DNA from: Erwinia_E haradaeae_G | GTDB taxonomy: Bacteria; Pseudomonadota; Gammaproteobacteria; Enterobacterales; Enterobacteriaceae | NCBI RefSeq assembly: GCF_900698955.1 | Contig: NZ_LR217720.1 | Location: 682,001 to 746,000, forward strand | Reading direction: 5' to 3' | DNA: 64,000 nucleotides | In this document: piece by piece, positions 50,094 to 61,175 of the stretch | Position numbering within the stretch: the stretch's first letter is position 1 | Layout: each line of letters starts with the position of its first letter | Program-made: the position numbers and the translations under genes | Notes under the pieces: generated by a model | What the model saw: only the letters and a program-made list of their open reading frames with translations | What the model was told of the DNA's origin: nothing | The model's database searches: none

Positions 50094-50765
50094 ATGGAAA
50101 GAGATAATTGGAGCCCAGAAGCCACGCGTGTATATCAAGGATTAGTATCCTGTGGTCTGGAAACTCCATTACAGCCCCAGAAATACGAAATCAATGATGT
50201 CAACCGCAAAAAGATCATCGCTAAACACATCACTGCAATCATGAATGTATTGAATCTTAATCTAGAAGACCCGAGTCTTGCAGCAACACCACTTCGTATT
50301 GCAAAAATGTATGTTGATGAAATATTTACCGGTCTAGATTATTCTAATTTTCCAAAAATTACTTTAATCGAACATAAAATCTACGTAGATGAAGTGGTCA
50401 CAGTACGTAATATTAATCTTACCAGCATTTGTGAACATCATTTTATTATGATTGATGGTCAAGCTACAGTGGCATACATACCACAAGACCATGTCATCGG
50501 ATTGTCAAAAATTAACCGTATTGTACAATTCTTTGCTTCTCGTCCGCAAGTACAAGAGCGACTTATCCAGCAAATCCTAGTAGCATTACAGATCATACTG
50601 GATACAAAGAATGTAGCGGTATTTATTGAGGCAATCCATTATTGTGTAAGGGCGCGCGGTATTCGTGATACTACTAGTACGACCACTACAACTGCTTTTG
50701 GTGGTCTGTTTAAGACTAATAACGATAGTAGACAAGAATTCCTCAAATCAGTATTTCATAATTAA
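50094..50765 (+). CDS. folE: GTP cyclohydrolase I
   Basis: FolE converts GTP to dihydroneopterin triphosphate, the first step of folate synthesis. Its 223 residues (E. coli 222) include the helical N-terminus (MNVLNLNLEDPSLAATPLRI) and AKMYVDEIFTGLDYSNFPKI. The zinc ligands are ICEHHF (Cys113 and His116) and HYCVRARG (Cys184). The GTP-binding AYIPQDHVIGLSKINRIVQF is also present. The C-terminus TTTTTAFGGLFKTNNDSRQEF matches the family. The gene is alone, and the Shine-Dalgarno is not obvious. It suggests that the symbiont makes folate, provided the other fol genes are present. Confidence 0.97.
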   Translation: MERDNWSPEATRVYQGLVSCGLETPLQPQKYEINDVNRKKIIAKHITAIMNVLNLNLEDPSLAATPLRIAKMYVDEIFTGLDYSNFPKITLIEHKIYVDEVVTVRNINLTSICEHHFIMIDGQATVAYIPQDHVIGLSKINRIVQFFASRPQVQERLIQQILVALQIILDTKNVAVFIEAIHYCVRARGIRDTTSTTTTTAFGGLFKTNNDSRQEFLKSVFHN

Positions 50766-51605
50766 TCTCACTAAGATCACTCTACTTTTAACATATGAAC
50801 TCATTTCTATAAAGTAGAGACTGAATAATAATTTTTCTTTGATGCACGACTTCGATACTATATAATCGATTATTTTAACAAAAATCTGTAATCTATGACA
50901 GAAAAAGTATGTAAAAATATATAAAACTTTAATTTTATCTTCATAAAGTTATGTGTATATAAAATATGATATATAAGCTGCATAACATTAATTAAAAATC
51001 TTTTCAATCTATCCATTTTACAAAATATCTTATAATATTACGTCAATGTGTATATGCTCTTATACGGAATAAATCATTGAAAAATAAAAGCATGAATACA
51101 TTATTTACATCCGCGCTTAATATAATATGTAAATCGATATCACAATAATAGATTATGTATTTTCATGCATGAAAATATTACCTAATAGATAAAAAATATT
51201 TTTTACACATATTGTACATCTCTTTATTAGAGTCTATACCAAATAAAATTTATCTAGAGGATACCCGAAGCATTATTAAAAACGCTCATGTATTATATGT
51301 TATCCGCACTAATGGCTAACTAGCGAATATACGTGTATCATGCACCCATCCAAGTGGCTATATAGAAGCATATTGTGGTTATGATTGACACATAAACCTG
51401 TAATACGACTATTCTTCTCTCTAGAACAGCGGTGTGTACATTAATCAATCTCATATACAATTCTGATCTTACATGCAGTATAATATTGCTGCTAATATGC
51501 AGAAAATAATGCGAACATTTGCATGATAAATTGCATTACATAATGCATCAATAAGCATCATTGTAATGCACATACACGTATATTGATATACATCATATTG
51601 GATAA
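50766..51605. other. Spacer between folE and dolP
   Basis: An 840-base AT-rich stretch between convergent genes; I see no frame, terminator or RNA gene that I can support. Confidence 0.4.
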
Positions 51606-52181
51606 TCATTCTTGCAGGATAGTAAATGCTGTTGTAACGTGCTGCACACCACTAACCCTACTGGCGATCTCTGCTGAAATTGCAGCTTCTCTATCAGAGA
51701 CAATGCCAAGCAGAAAAACTTCACTGTTTTCAGTATGAATTTTAATGTGTGAGGATTTTACCTGATCGTTATATAATAGTTGTGAACGTATCTTAGCAGT
51801 AATCCAAAGATCAGAAGATGCAGGACTTATATCAATCTGATTTGTGATACGGATTTCGTTATACACCTCACGCACACCATTAATACTTGTAGCAATATTT
51901 TGTGCATACTCTGATAAGAGCATATCTGGTGCTTGCCCCGTAAGCAATACTTTACCCTGATAGACAGTAATGACTATATGTGTATTTTTTTGAATCTGTG
52001 GGTCTGCGTGTAATGCATTCGTCACATGCATCTCTATAGTTGCATCATCCACTTGAGTACCCAAAGTACGTGGATCTGTAATAGCTTTAGTGGCCACCGC
52101 AGCACTAACAAGAATCCCCGCTATACAACTAGGTAATATTAATGTAATTAACATGAATATACACATCGATATTGTCTTCAT
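51606..52181 (-). CDS. dolP: Outer membrane lipoprotein DolP (dual BON domains)
   Basis: DolP (YraP) is a lipoprotein that sits at the inner face of the outer membrane, binds anionic phospholipids and supports envelope integrity. Its 191 residues equal the E. coli length. The signal peptide ends in the lipobox LPSC, so Cys19 should carry the lipid. Two BON domains follow: about residues 45-112 (DDATIEMHVTNALHADPQIQ to NGVREVYNEIRI) and about 124-190 (DLWITAKIRSQLLYNDQVKS to SGVQHVTTAF). AGGAAA precedes the ATG. It lies 13 bases after diaA, the conserved diaA-dolP order. Confidence 0.95.
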   Translation of the reverse strand: MKTISMCIFMLITLILPSCIAGILVSAAVATKAITDPRTLGTQVDDATIEMHVTNALHADPQIQKNTHIVITVYQGKVLLTGQAPDMLLSEYAQNIATSINGVREVYNEIRITNQIDISPASSDLWITAKIRSQLLYNDQVKSSHIKIHTENSEVFLLGIVSDREAAISAEIASRVSGVQHVTTAFTILQE

Positions 52182-52194
52182 GTGGTTTCCTGTG

Positions 52195-52782
52195 CTATCC
52201 GTGCTTTGGAAATAAGTCGTCCTCTATGAGTTCACATAGACAATGGACGATAAACATATGCATTTCCTCAATCCTTGCATGATTATCTGAAGGAATACGA
52301 ATTTCAATATCTTGCTGACCTAAAAGACTGGCAATAACACCTCCCGCATGACCCGTAAGAGCAACAATGATCATACCTCTTTTCATTGCAGTTTCTACAG
52401 CTTTCACTATATTTCCGCAATTACCATACGTAGAAATAGCGAGTAAAACATCACCTTTCTTACCTAATGCTCGTATCTGTTTCGCCTCAATATCATTGAA
52501 TCCCTGATCATTATTCATTGTAGGTAAGAATAGGCTCTTCACACTAACAGAAATAGATGGCAAACTAGGTCTCTCATTCTTAAAACCATGCATCATGTGA
52601 TCTGTAAAATATTGCGCATGAACACTAGAAAAACCCGAACCACTACTCAGAATTTTATTACCATTGAGTAAAGAGTGACAAATAATTAATGCTGCTTTTT
52701 GAAGTATAGTTGGTAATAACTCTTCTGCTGAAATCTGTGTTTGCATCTTTTGAGCAAACAATACTTTAATTTTTTCCAGCAC
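52195..52782 (-). CDS. diaA: DnaA initiator-associating protein DiaA
   Basis: DiaA is a tetrameric SIS-domain protein that binds DnaA and promotes orderly initiation at oriC. About 195 residues (E. coli 196) align through the SIS fold: LLNGNKILSSGSGFSSVHAQ, ERPSLPSISV, ALGKKGDVLLAISTYGNCGN, IVALTGHAGG and the C-terminal EEMHMFIVHCLCELIEDDLF. It resembles DiaA more than the related heptose isomerase GmhA. Two in-frame GTG codons lie nine bases apart. AGGTG is seven bases before the inner one (52782), which also fits the E. coli N-terminus, so I chose it. yraN and lpoA, normally upstream, are absent. Confidence 0.93.
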   Translation of the reverse strand: MLEKIKVLFAQKMQTQISAEELLPTILQKAALIICHSLLNGNKILSSGSGFSSVHAQYFTDHMMHGFKNERPSLPSISVSVKSLFLPTMNNDQGFNDIEAKQIRALGKKGDVLLAISTYGNCGNIVKAVETAMKRGMIIVALTGHAGGVIASLLGQQDIEIRIPSDNHARIEEMHMFIVHCLCELIEDDLFPKHG

Positions 52783-54278
52783 ATTATTCACCTAGATATT
52801 TGATACCAACAACTCAGTTAATATAACTACATTTTATCACTATTGCACATATATACTCATTATCACTGCTATTTTATATCTTATTTTTAAATACCACGGC
52901 ATGCATATGATAAATACTATTCAAAATCTGTTCAAGTGGCTGTCTGTAATATACTAATGGTGATTCTGTGTATGAACACATCTACAAAGTTCTGATGAAT
53001 AAGCATCACTACACGCTCATTGATCATCTCAAACGCCTCACACACTGCACTCACAATAACTCACTCCTTTAAAAATATTATTCAGGGGATGATTAATAAG
53101 CAACAAAGAGAATATGTGCAGCTTGTAAGATTCTTATAGTCAGTCTTCTTATGCCCGCGCTATATTTTCGCCATCTCACTCATGCGGGATAATGTAATTA
53201 TTAACACTATCCAACCTCAATATATATTCTATTTTCATAACTGTAGTGATAATATTAATAGAATATTTCTATTATATCATTTTCTTGATGTCATATATAT
53301 GATATTCGCAATATTGCTGTATCAATAATCTTATTAGATAGATGTGTTTGTGATCCTGGATAGTATCGTTAAAACTAGCAGTATATGTGTATGCTCTTTG
53401 ATGCATTGTATCGTATATTCCATGTGTGCACTGAAATATAATTCATTTTACCAAGAATGCATACGCATACTAGCAGTCTGATCAATCAATAACTTATTCA
53501 GTTATTTCTGTTAACTGAAAATAATTTATGAAAATAACGTGCGCAAAGCTCTTAAAAACTTCCGAAAAACAAAAATAATACATGCATCTGTACCTATGCG
53601 GCTCTCTGTATAACACATCAGTGTTATCCTCTTACACAACCCCAATCTACCTTAAAAAAAATCTACAATTATACACTACACAATTATATTTCAAAAAAAA
53701 TACATACTGTATATTACTTTATGGATACCATTGCATACAAACCATTATATATTAGATAGTAACACCAGGATATAAATGAAACATTAGAATCTATTTATTA
53801 TAAGAACACCCCTTCGATCATTCTTAATCAATCGCTCTACTGAAATAAAAAATTTATACTAACTAATATTTTTAAACAGCACGATTAACAAATAAAAAAC
53901 TACGTGAATCACGCATATCTTTTTCAATGTATTCGTCAGATAATATTTTTCTGAAAAGAAAAATAAATAATTTTCATGGCATATTAATCGACCCTTTGAT
54001 GCTCTTCTGCTTGCGCAGATGACGAGTAATGTCTTCCACCATCATCTTTATAACCATTATTAGTCAACAACCCATAAAAAACCATATCTGCATATACAAC
54101 TTAAGTAGATTCCATGTAAGAGACTATATACATCAATCTATTAAAATAGATGGTATCTGTCATATTTAATTTGAAGAGGTCATTAATCTTTCTATGACAT
54201 GTTATTAGGATGCTACCAGCAACATCATAGAGCAACAAAAGATCAATTGCTTTATCACAATATCTCTAAACACTCTCT
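52783..54278. other. Spacer between pssA and diaA
   Basis: This 1496-base stretch is where rsmI-lpoA-yraN would lie in E. coli, upstream of diaA. None is recognisable, and no frame or RNA gene stands out. Confidence 0.45.
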
Positions 54279-55637
54279 CTAAAGAATTCTGCGAAGAAGT
54301 CGATCTATACGCATACGACGCAAAAGACAAATTAACTTTCGTGCCGGGTCGGGGTAATCTGAGACACTCTCTAAATCTTGAAAACACTGTATACAAGTGG
54401 TGTGTTGGCGAATAGTCTTTAATTCATTGGTGCGTTGTTCTAAAAGTTGTCTCATAGGATCATGAACAATGACCGCATTTTCTAAATCTAAACACCACGC
54501 ACGTGGATTTAAATTATTACCTGTAAGCATCATCCATTCATCATCTACCCAAATCCCTTTAAGGTGATAGCTGTTTTTTCTATCCGCCCACAAACGTACA
54601 ATTAATTGTCCATTATTAATATAATGCTGAAAGCGACTAAGAAAACAACGGAGGTGCATCTCATATAAATACGGCAATGTACCAATCATTGTAAATGGTT
54701 GATCTTCTGGAATATAGAAATCATTAGCAGTTTTATCGCCTACAATAATCTCCACTATCTTTCCTTGACGTAAAAGACAGACAATATTACGAACTAAAAT
54801 CTTTGGAAGATTAAAATAAGGAGTACAAATCATCAGCATACATTGAGAAGATAGCATAAGATGATGAATAGTTTTGTTCAAAATGCTGTGTTTGCCTAAA
54901 CCAAGAAGAGGGGTCACAGAAAGATTGTCATTAGTACCGCTACTGCTAACCTTGTAATAACACCGGCGTAATTCCTTTCGAAATTTTCGAGTGATATATT
55001 TGATGTCAGAATATTGAGGGCGTTTTAACCGATCTAAACGATGAACCGCTGGAGCTTGCAAAAGACCTGTTTTAATCCAATGCAACATTGTATCCGCTAA
55101 CACCTTGTTTCTAATCAACTGATATCGATCATATCGATATGTATCTTTATGATGTAAATACACATTGTTAAAACTAGCACCAGTATATAGCACAGTATTA
55201 TCAATAATAGACCCTTTCAGGTGTAACACACCCAGAGCCTCTCTAGTATTAACAGGAATTCCATAGACAGGGATAGCACCATGAAGATTCTGATTAGACA
55301 TTTCATAATACCAATCAGCATTAGTGATTCCGGCTTTTGCCCCAAAACGACAACGTTGTGCTCGATGCCAATCTACTAATATACAAATCTCTAAATGAGG
55401 TGTCTTTTTTTTTGCTGCATATAGCGCAGAAAAAATCGCCTGACCTCCTTCATCATTATCCAAATAAAGTGCTACAATATAAATTCGATGTGTGGCAGAA
55501 GAAATTTTCTCCAGCAAGGTATGACAAAACTCAGCTGGTGAAAATAATGTATTAAAACCAATCACTGATTGCGCAATTTTCGGTAACTGTGCAAGATATT
55601 TGTGATGCGAATTATTTTTACATGTTGACAATATCAC
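54279..55637 (-). CDS. pssA: CDP-diacylglycerol-serine O-phosphatidyltransferase
   Basis: PssA makes phosphatidylserine from CDP-diacylglycerol and serine, the substrate of Psd. It is of the phospholipase D-like type found in gammaproteobacteria, with 452 residues (E. coli 451). The two HKD motifs are LHLKGSIIDNTVLYTGASFN and YHLKGIWVDDEWMMLTGNNL, both with the catalytic His, Lys and Asp. Other landmarks are LVDWHRAQRCRFGAKA, ICTPYFNLPKILVRNIVCLL, EIIVGDKTANDFYIPEDQPF and the basic end RRMRIDRLLRRIL. The frame starts with GTG; a TTG two codons later is an alternative. Together with psd it forms the complete route to phosphatidylethanolamine on paper. Confidence 0.96.
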   Translation of the reverse strand: MILSTCKNNSHHKYLAQLPKIAQSVIGFNTLFSPAEFCHTLLEKISSATHRIYIVALYLDNDEGGQAIFSALYAAKKKTPHLEICILVDWHRAQRCRFGAKAGITNADWYYEMSNQNLHGAIPVYGIPVNTREALGVLHLKGSIIDNTVLYTGASFNNVYLHHKDTYRYDRYQLIRNKVLADTMLHWIKTGLLQAPAVHRLDRLKRPQYSDIKYITRKFRKELRRCYYKVSSSGTNDNLSVTPLLGLGKHSILNKTIHHLMLSSQCMLMICTPYFNLPKILVRNIVCLLRQGKIVEIIVGDKTANDFYIPEDQPFTMIGTLPYLYEMHLRCFLSRFQHYINNGQLIVRLWADRKNSYHLKGIWVDDEWMMLTGNNLNPRAWCLDLENAVIVHDPMRQLLEQRTNELKTIRQHTTCIQCFQDLESVSDYPDPARKLICLLRRMRIDRLLRRIL

Positions 55638-56545
55638 AGGATGCGTCTTTTCTCTTTTATATTATTAATAAACCATCAGCAAAATCATAAGATACATAAT
55701 GTATATTGTTATGAAGATCGCATACACTAGTAAGATTTATTTTTAATCTAACTAAGTTCATCCAAAATATAATATACATATTGAATATCATTCTATATCA
55801 TGTGCTATAAGATAGATTTACCCATTAAACTATATTTTATGTTAAAAATGATAATATTTAAATAATTTTAATACATAAAAATATTCTTTTAAGGTTCGTG
55901 TATCAGACATGATATAGAGTTAACCTAACATACTGATTTACATTATAAACCAATATGGTCTTATCGTGATAAACTAGATATTTTAAACATAATCTTTTAT
56001 CCCATATACATATGTATGATAGATTTTATTTTCTGTAGACATTCGCTACTTTCTTTTTATCTTATGCAGCACTTCTTATCTTTTTATAGAAAAAATATGC
56101 ACTGAAGTATAAGGTAAAGAAATAGTTTAATCATTTATCTGGGCGCACTTCATGTAGAGATTATAATCATAAACAATATAAATTAAGACCAATCAACATG
56201 TCATGTCCGATACACTATATAGTTGGTCAGATCATTAAATAGCCTGCTGGGGTCATGAATTTTCGTGTATTATCACGAAATACATATCAGTATCCTGCCT
56301 TTGTATAAATAGTTATTAGGTACCCTTCCGTATAGGCTATATGATTTGATCACATTATTATCACAACCATAATACCTTGTATGACCACACGCAATGCTCT
56401 AAACAATTGAATACAACCTATTATCGAACCACTATCATTAGTAGTTATTTGTCATACCGTACATTACGTTATCATATGCATGATATTTTAGGTATGATAC
56501 ATATCATGTTTTATTAAAATAAAATTCTCTTAGCGGGAGGTCAAT
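55638..56545. other. Spacer between divergent pssA and gshA
   Basis: These 908 bases separate divergent genes. A 7-bp stem TTTCGTG/CACGAAA lies near 56260-56285. No gene or RNA was recognised. Confidence 0.4.
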
Positions 56546-58102
56546 GTGATCCCAAATGCATCAGACGCTCTTTTCTGGTTAGAGGCTCATCCTAACTGCC
56601 TTAAAGGTATAGGTCGCGGCATTGAACGCGAAACCCTGCGTATTAGACCTGATGGATTTCTTGCAACCACACAGCACCCAAAATCGTTTGGTTCACCCTT
56701 AACTCATCAGTGGATTACCACCGATTTTGCTGAAGCATTATTAGAATTCATTACGCCAGTTTATAATGATATCGATCATCTATTAACTTTTTTACGCGAT
56801 ATACATCGTTATGTTTCTAATGAATTAGGTGATGAGCTTATGTGGCCAATGAGTATGCCATGCAAAATACACCCAAATCAAAAAATACAACTTGCGCAAT
56901 ATGGATCGTCATATATTGGTCAAATGAAAACACATTACCGTCAAGGATTAAAAAATCGCTATGGTGCATTAATACAAATGATTTCAGGTATACATTACAA
57001 TTTTTCTCTACCGCTATCATTCTGGAAAGAATGGGCCGGGGTATATAATTTACAGGATGGCAAAGAAGCCATTTCTGAAGGATATTTACAGATAATACGT
57101 AACTATTATCGCCTTGGCTGGGTCATCCCATATCTTTTTGGCGCCTCTCCAGCAATTTGTCCCTCATTTATGAACGGTCGCGAAAGTACATTACCATTTG
57201 AACGCAGTCAAAATGATATGTTATCATTACCATACGCAACCTCATTACGACTGAGCGATCTAGGATATATAAATCGGTCTGAAAGTAGCTTAGACATTAC
57301 TTTTAACAATTTATCAGAGTATATATCTAGTCTCAAAACCGCGATTCAAACTCCTTCAGAAGAATTTGTGGCGATGGGAATAAAAGACAAAAATGGTAAC
57401 TGGCTACAGCTAAATACCAATATACTGCAGATTGAAGATGAGCTCTACATACCGATACGACCAAAGCGCATGACATTATCTGGTGAATCTCAATCTGATG
57501 CGTTACAACGTAGGGGTATTGAGTATATAGAAGTACGCTCACTAGATATTAATCCATTTTCACCTATCGGGGTTGAATCAGAACAAATACGTTTTCTTGA
57601 CATGTTTTTGATTTGGTGTGCACTTGCTGATTCACCATCCATAGATAGCATGGGATTAGCTTTTACGCGTCAAAATTGGAATGCAGTGATTACTGAAGGC
57701 CGTAAATTTGGACAAACCATTAATATGGATTATGGCAAAACGAAATACTCAATATCAGAAATAGGTCATCGTCTATTGCACGACTTAAATCGTATCGCCA
57801 AAACACTAGATAGTCTGAGTCAAATACCTCATTACCAGCATGTCTGTCAACATCTCAAGGCATCCTTTAAGAATCCAGATTTAACATATTCAGCTCGTTT
57901 TTTACACAAGCTCAAATCACAAGGTCTGAAAAGCACTGGTCTATCTTTAGCTACAAAATATCGCACTCAGTTATCACAAGAAGCACTGGAAATATTAAAC
58001 AACCATCACTTTATAAATGAAGCAAGACGCTCTAGGATATTCCAAAAAAAAATTGAAATAAAAGATAAACGACTATATAGGCTCCATGAAATGAAGAAGT
58101 AA
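56546..58102 (+). CDS. gshA: Glutamate-cysteine ligase
   Basis: GshA joins glutamate and cysteine, the first and rate-limiting step of glutathione synthesis. It has 518 residues, the same as E. coli, and starts with GTG after a good GGGAGG at 56535-56540 (E. coli uses TTG). Conserved blocks include GIGRGIERETLRI, HQWITTDFAEALLEFITPVY, MWPMSMPC, LKNRYGALIQMISGIHYNFS, YRLGWVIPYLFGASPAIC, RLSDLGYINRSES and IEYIEVRSLDINPFSPIGV. The last ~90 residues are more diverged than the catalytic core. luxS, next to gshA in E. coli, is absent. gshB is not in the window. Confidence 0.97.
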   Translation: MIPNASDALFWLEAHPNCLKGIGRGIERETLRIRPDGFLATTQHPKSFGSPLTHQWITTDFAEALLEFITPVYNDIDHLLTFLRDIHRYVSNELGDELMWPMSMPCKIHPNQKIQLAQYGSSYIGQMKTHYRQGLKNRYGALIQMISGIHYNFSLPLSFWKEWAGVYNLQDGKEAISEGYLQIIRNYYRLGWVIPYLFGASPAICPSFMNGRESTLPFERSQNDMLSLPYATSLRLSDLGYINRSESSLDITFNNLSEYISSLKTAIQTPSEEFVAMGIKDKNGNWLQLNTNILQIEDELYIPIRPKRMTLSGESQSDALQRRGIEYIEVRSLDINPFSPIGVESEQIRFLDMFLIWCALADSPSIDSMGLAFTRQNWNAVITEGRKFGQTINMDYGKTKYSISEIGHRLLHDLNRIAKTLDSLSQIPHYQHVCQHLKASFKNPDLTYSARFLHKLKSQGLKSTGLSLATKYRTQLSQEALEILNNHHFINEARRSRIFQKKIEIKDKRLYRLHEMKK

Positions 58103-59021
58103 TTAAGTATTGCAATTAACTATCTTTTTGTCGTTCATTCCATAAAACAAAATATCACGAATCATTTCATTACACACAAGTAAAAAAAAGCATACGGTGT
58201 ATACAATACGATACTCTCATCGTTGATGAGAAAATAAAGAAGGTAGTTACTACTCTGCACAAAACTATCAAACAATTGTATAAACGCTGTCAAAAGACAA
58301 CATTTTTAAAAAGTATATTGATACTGATAGAGTATAAATATATTGCAGAGAATATAAATTTTACTTATCTGTGATGTGTATTGAACACATCAACATAATA
58401 ATGTAAACACAGGGAGCAATCGATGCAGATAATATAAATATATTTATCCCCCTACAAAGCGGATAAAACGTAAAAAGTAACTTACATAAACAGTTTTGTC
58501 CTAACTATTGAGATAAAATCTCTATAAAAACAAAACCTATCCATACCAAATTTTCTTTACAGTAATGGATATGGCCATGTACAATACACACTAGCACATG
58601 ACAAATAGTTTGATATTTTAAAATCTTGGTAATTTAAGTAAATGTATATAAGAACATATTATTTTAAATATATAAAGATTTCTGAGTTTTATTAGAACGT
58701 AAATCACACAGATGGATGCATTTTGCTTACAATATACTAACAATATACGTCACTCAGAATAAGAGTTATTTTAAAGTTACACCTCAACATATTTAGTATA
58801 CGAAGAATACTGTCAAATATATTCATTAAATAATGAGATAAAATCATCATAAATACACCTCAAGTTGAGGCTTCATGTATAATAAAATCATTAGCCCTGC
58901 GACTATTAAAAAGTAATATACGAAATGTATGTATTCACTTAAGATATAAAGCGATTATCTTTCTGTATGAAATAATAATTAAAATAGTAATATATATTGA
59001 TCTATGCCAATATAGTAAGAT
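58103..59021. other. Spacer between gshA and the 4.5S RNA gene
   Basis: A 919-base AT-rich stretch. A compact palindrome CCTCAAGTTGAGG lies at about 58858-58870, without a T-run. No gene was recognised. Confidence 0.4.
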
Positions 59022-59134
59022 GGAGGGGGCTGTGCTGACCATATCCTAGCACATGAATCATCTATTACGGCTGCTTCCTTCCGGACCTGACCGGGTTTAT
59101 AGATTACCATTGCAGAATGGGTCATACATCCCCC
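59022..59134 (-). ncRNA. ffs: 4.5S RNA (signal recognition particle RNA)
   Basis: The minus strand carries the universally conserved SRP apical motif GGTCAGGTCCGGAAGGAAGC (59088 region), which binds Ffh. The flanking sequence folds into one long hairpin: 5' GGGGG at 59134-59130 pairs with CCCCC at 59029-59025. The length is about 113 bases (E. coli 114). It targets membrane proteins to the translocon. Exact ends are estimated from the stem. Confidence 0.95.
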
Positions 59135-60914
59135 ATAAAACGTAATTAAATACTATCTAAAATATTATCTATCATTTTTTATTAAAAGCAAGCACTAAAT
59201 TAAAATAATTTCTCTATCTGCAATACTAGAAAGTACAATTAAGTAATTTAATTCTCGCGCTATAATCTGACTGTCTTAAGAAAAGGTAATCTTCATGGAT
59301 GGCATGCAGAAATTCCGTACTATCGAAGCGCTATAACACCTCTAGTGCCATAAAGTAAATTACGCAATATCTAGTGTGTCACACACTAGATATTATTATA
59401 GATTATAAAAAGACAGAACCGTTAATAAATAACTGTAATCTGCACATCTATATAAACATTACACATATTAAAAACAGTAAAATACTCCATCATATTTATC
59501 GTTTATCATACCGGTACACTGTATGTAGATTATCATCTATGCACGATCTATGCACGCCTTATGTAAAAGGCATATAGCTAGAGGTGCATTCTCATATGAC
59601 AAGTTCTATGTTTCCATCTCACCACTCCACTATCAAGATTCTCAGTATGTGTATTTAAAATATACATTAATAATATTGATACAATACTCTTCAATATTCT
59701 ATCGCATCTATAGAATAGGTTATTTTTCCAAAAGACACAAAAGCATCATTATATGATGTATATATAACATGTTAATGAGTATTAAATTTCGTCAATAAAG
59801 ACACAACCTAGGTCTCTTTTCAAACACTACGTATAATTTTTAGAATTATACACCAAGTATGCAATATCAAGCAGTTGAATACCTGGAAAATATCACCTAA
59901 AATAAAGATATATCTATCATTTAAACTTTTTAAAAACACACGATAGTGTATAAAAGCACATATAGCATAACAGCCAAAAATATCAAAGATGCGTCCATGA
60001 TCCAATTCATCACTAACTGAACAAACACCACACCTATCATGCAGAAACATACAATCATCTGATGCTTTGCTATTTTATCTTATTAGGTTACAGTTATCAA
60101 TTTTAAAATAAATAGTTGACTTAATATTTAAGAATAGAATATGTATGTTTTGATCTGATCAAATTATAGATTGTACGCTAGTTAAAAACTGTCCACATCT
60201 TTTCTGATCAATACTGGTACACCTATCAGATATTTGAAAACCCATTCGCAATAAAGAAGACATATTGGAATTTTTACAAGAAATGTAATAGTCATGACCG
60301 TAAAACTTCAATAAATGTAACTAAGATAGCCATATAATATTTTAAAGTTTATTGCCATCCTGAATAAATATTATTATAAATGATCTAAGATAGTTATCCT
60401 ATTTTGAGGATACATCTCACTAAAAATACTTTAGTATACTTCAGATCCAATCCATCCACTCCCGTATCTTTTTGATAATCACATAGAATTTTTTCTGTAT
60501 TAAATAACAATATTAGAGTTGTCTATATGTAGACCATAAATACTTATGAATATTTAAGCATCCTAATAATATATACCGATCGCCTAATGCTATAAATTCT
60601 TGTCTATAACAAGATCATAACTACCTCTTACTATGAATGCTTTTTATCGTACATATTTGTCACATCTACCTACATCGGAATATTGTATAAAACACCCATT
60701 CTTCTACTATATCAATAGCACACAACCCCTCTGAAATTTTCTAGAAAATAAATAAAAACTATCTTAATGCACTGATGTAAAAATTTTTTCTTTCCTGATT
60801 GTTATATGTATCTTCTACAAAAATGACACTCACCGGTGACTACGCGCATATGATCTCTGCTCATTCATTAAGCAATAAGTTCATATGATGAGAGAAATAG
60901 TTATAAACATTCTA
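59135..60914. other. Spacer between ffs and the lapB remnant
   Basis: A 1780-base AT-rich stretch. It contains a perfect 13-bp hairpin at 59366-59394 and several chance frames of 60-76 codons. If lapB once ran to full length, its lost C-terminal two-thirds would have lain here; I see no trace of it or of its CxxC zinc ribbon. Confidence 0.45.
59366..59394. repeat. Perfect 13-bp hairpin upstream of ffs
   Basis: AATATCTAGTGTG and CACACTAGATATT are exact complements around a three-base loop TCA. It lies about 230 bases upstream of the 4.5S RNA gene and has no T-run long enough to be a clear terminator. Its middle shares the CTAGTGT word with the 13-bp hairpin at 29990-30019. Confidence 0.75.
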
Positions 60915-61175
60915 TTAACCATAAATTTTATAATTCATCTTTTCACGCGCACTATGTAATATCTCAAGAGCAAAAAAACCTTCTAGTCTCATACTATTTT
61001 TGATGACATCTGCCATGATAGAGGGATTGACCTTGAGAATCTTACAATATACATAATCATCCATAATATCACAAAACAATTTGGACATACTATAATCCCT
61101 AAATGATACCGATACTACAGCTGATCTACACACTAAAATGAAAAGATATAGAGAGAGGGAGAAAATTTCTAACAT
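60915..61175 (-). pseudogene. lapB: Truncated LapB (first ~87 residues only)
   Basis: The frame starts with an ATG that overlaps the lapA stop by one base (TGATG), the lapA-lapB arrangement of E. coli. It encodes about 86 residues against 389 in E. coli LapB. The N-terminal anchor MLEIFSLSLYLFI resembles LapB MLELLFLLLPVAA; RSA and RDY blocks follow in order, and the end (KVNPSIMADVIKNSMRLEGF, ALEILHSAREKM) fits the first TPR repeat. The rest, including the other TPRs and the rubredoxin-like zinc domain, is absent. LapB normally brings LpxC to FtsH. Either this is a dead gene or a minimal anchor; similarity is weak, so the call rests mainly on position. Confidence 0.65.

Noticed and set aside
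54205..54396. Frame overlapping the end of pssA in another phase
   Set aside because: It is a shadow of the conserved pssA C-terminus and has no support of its own.
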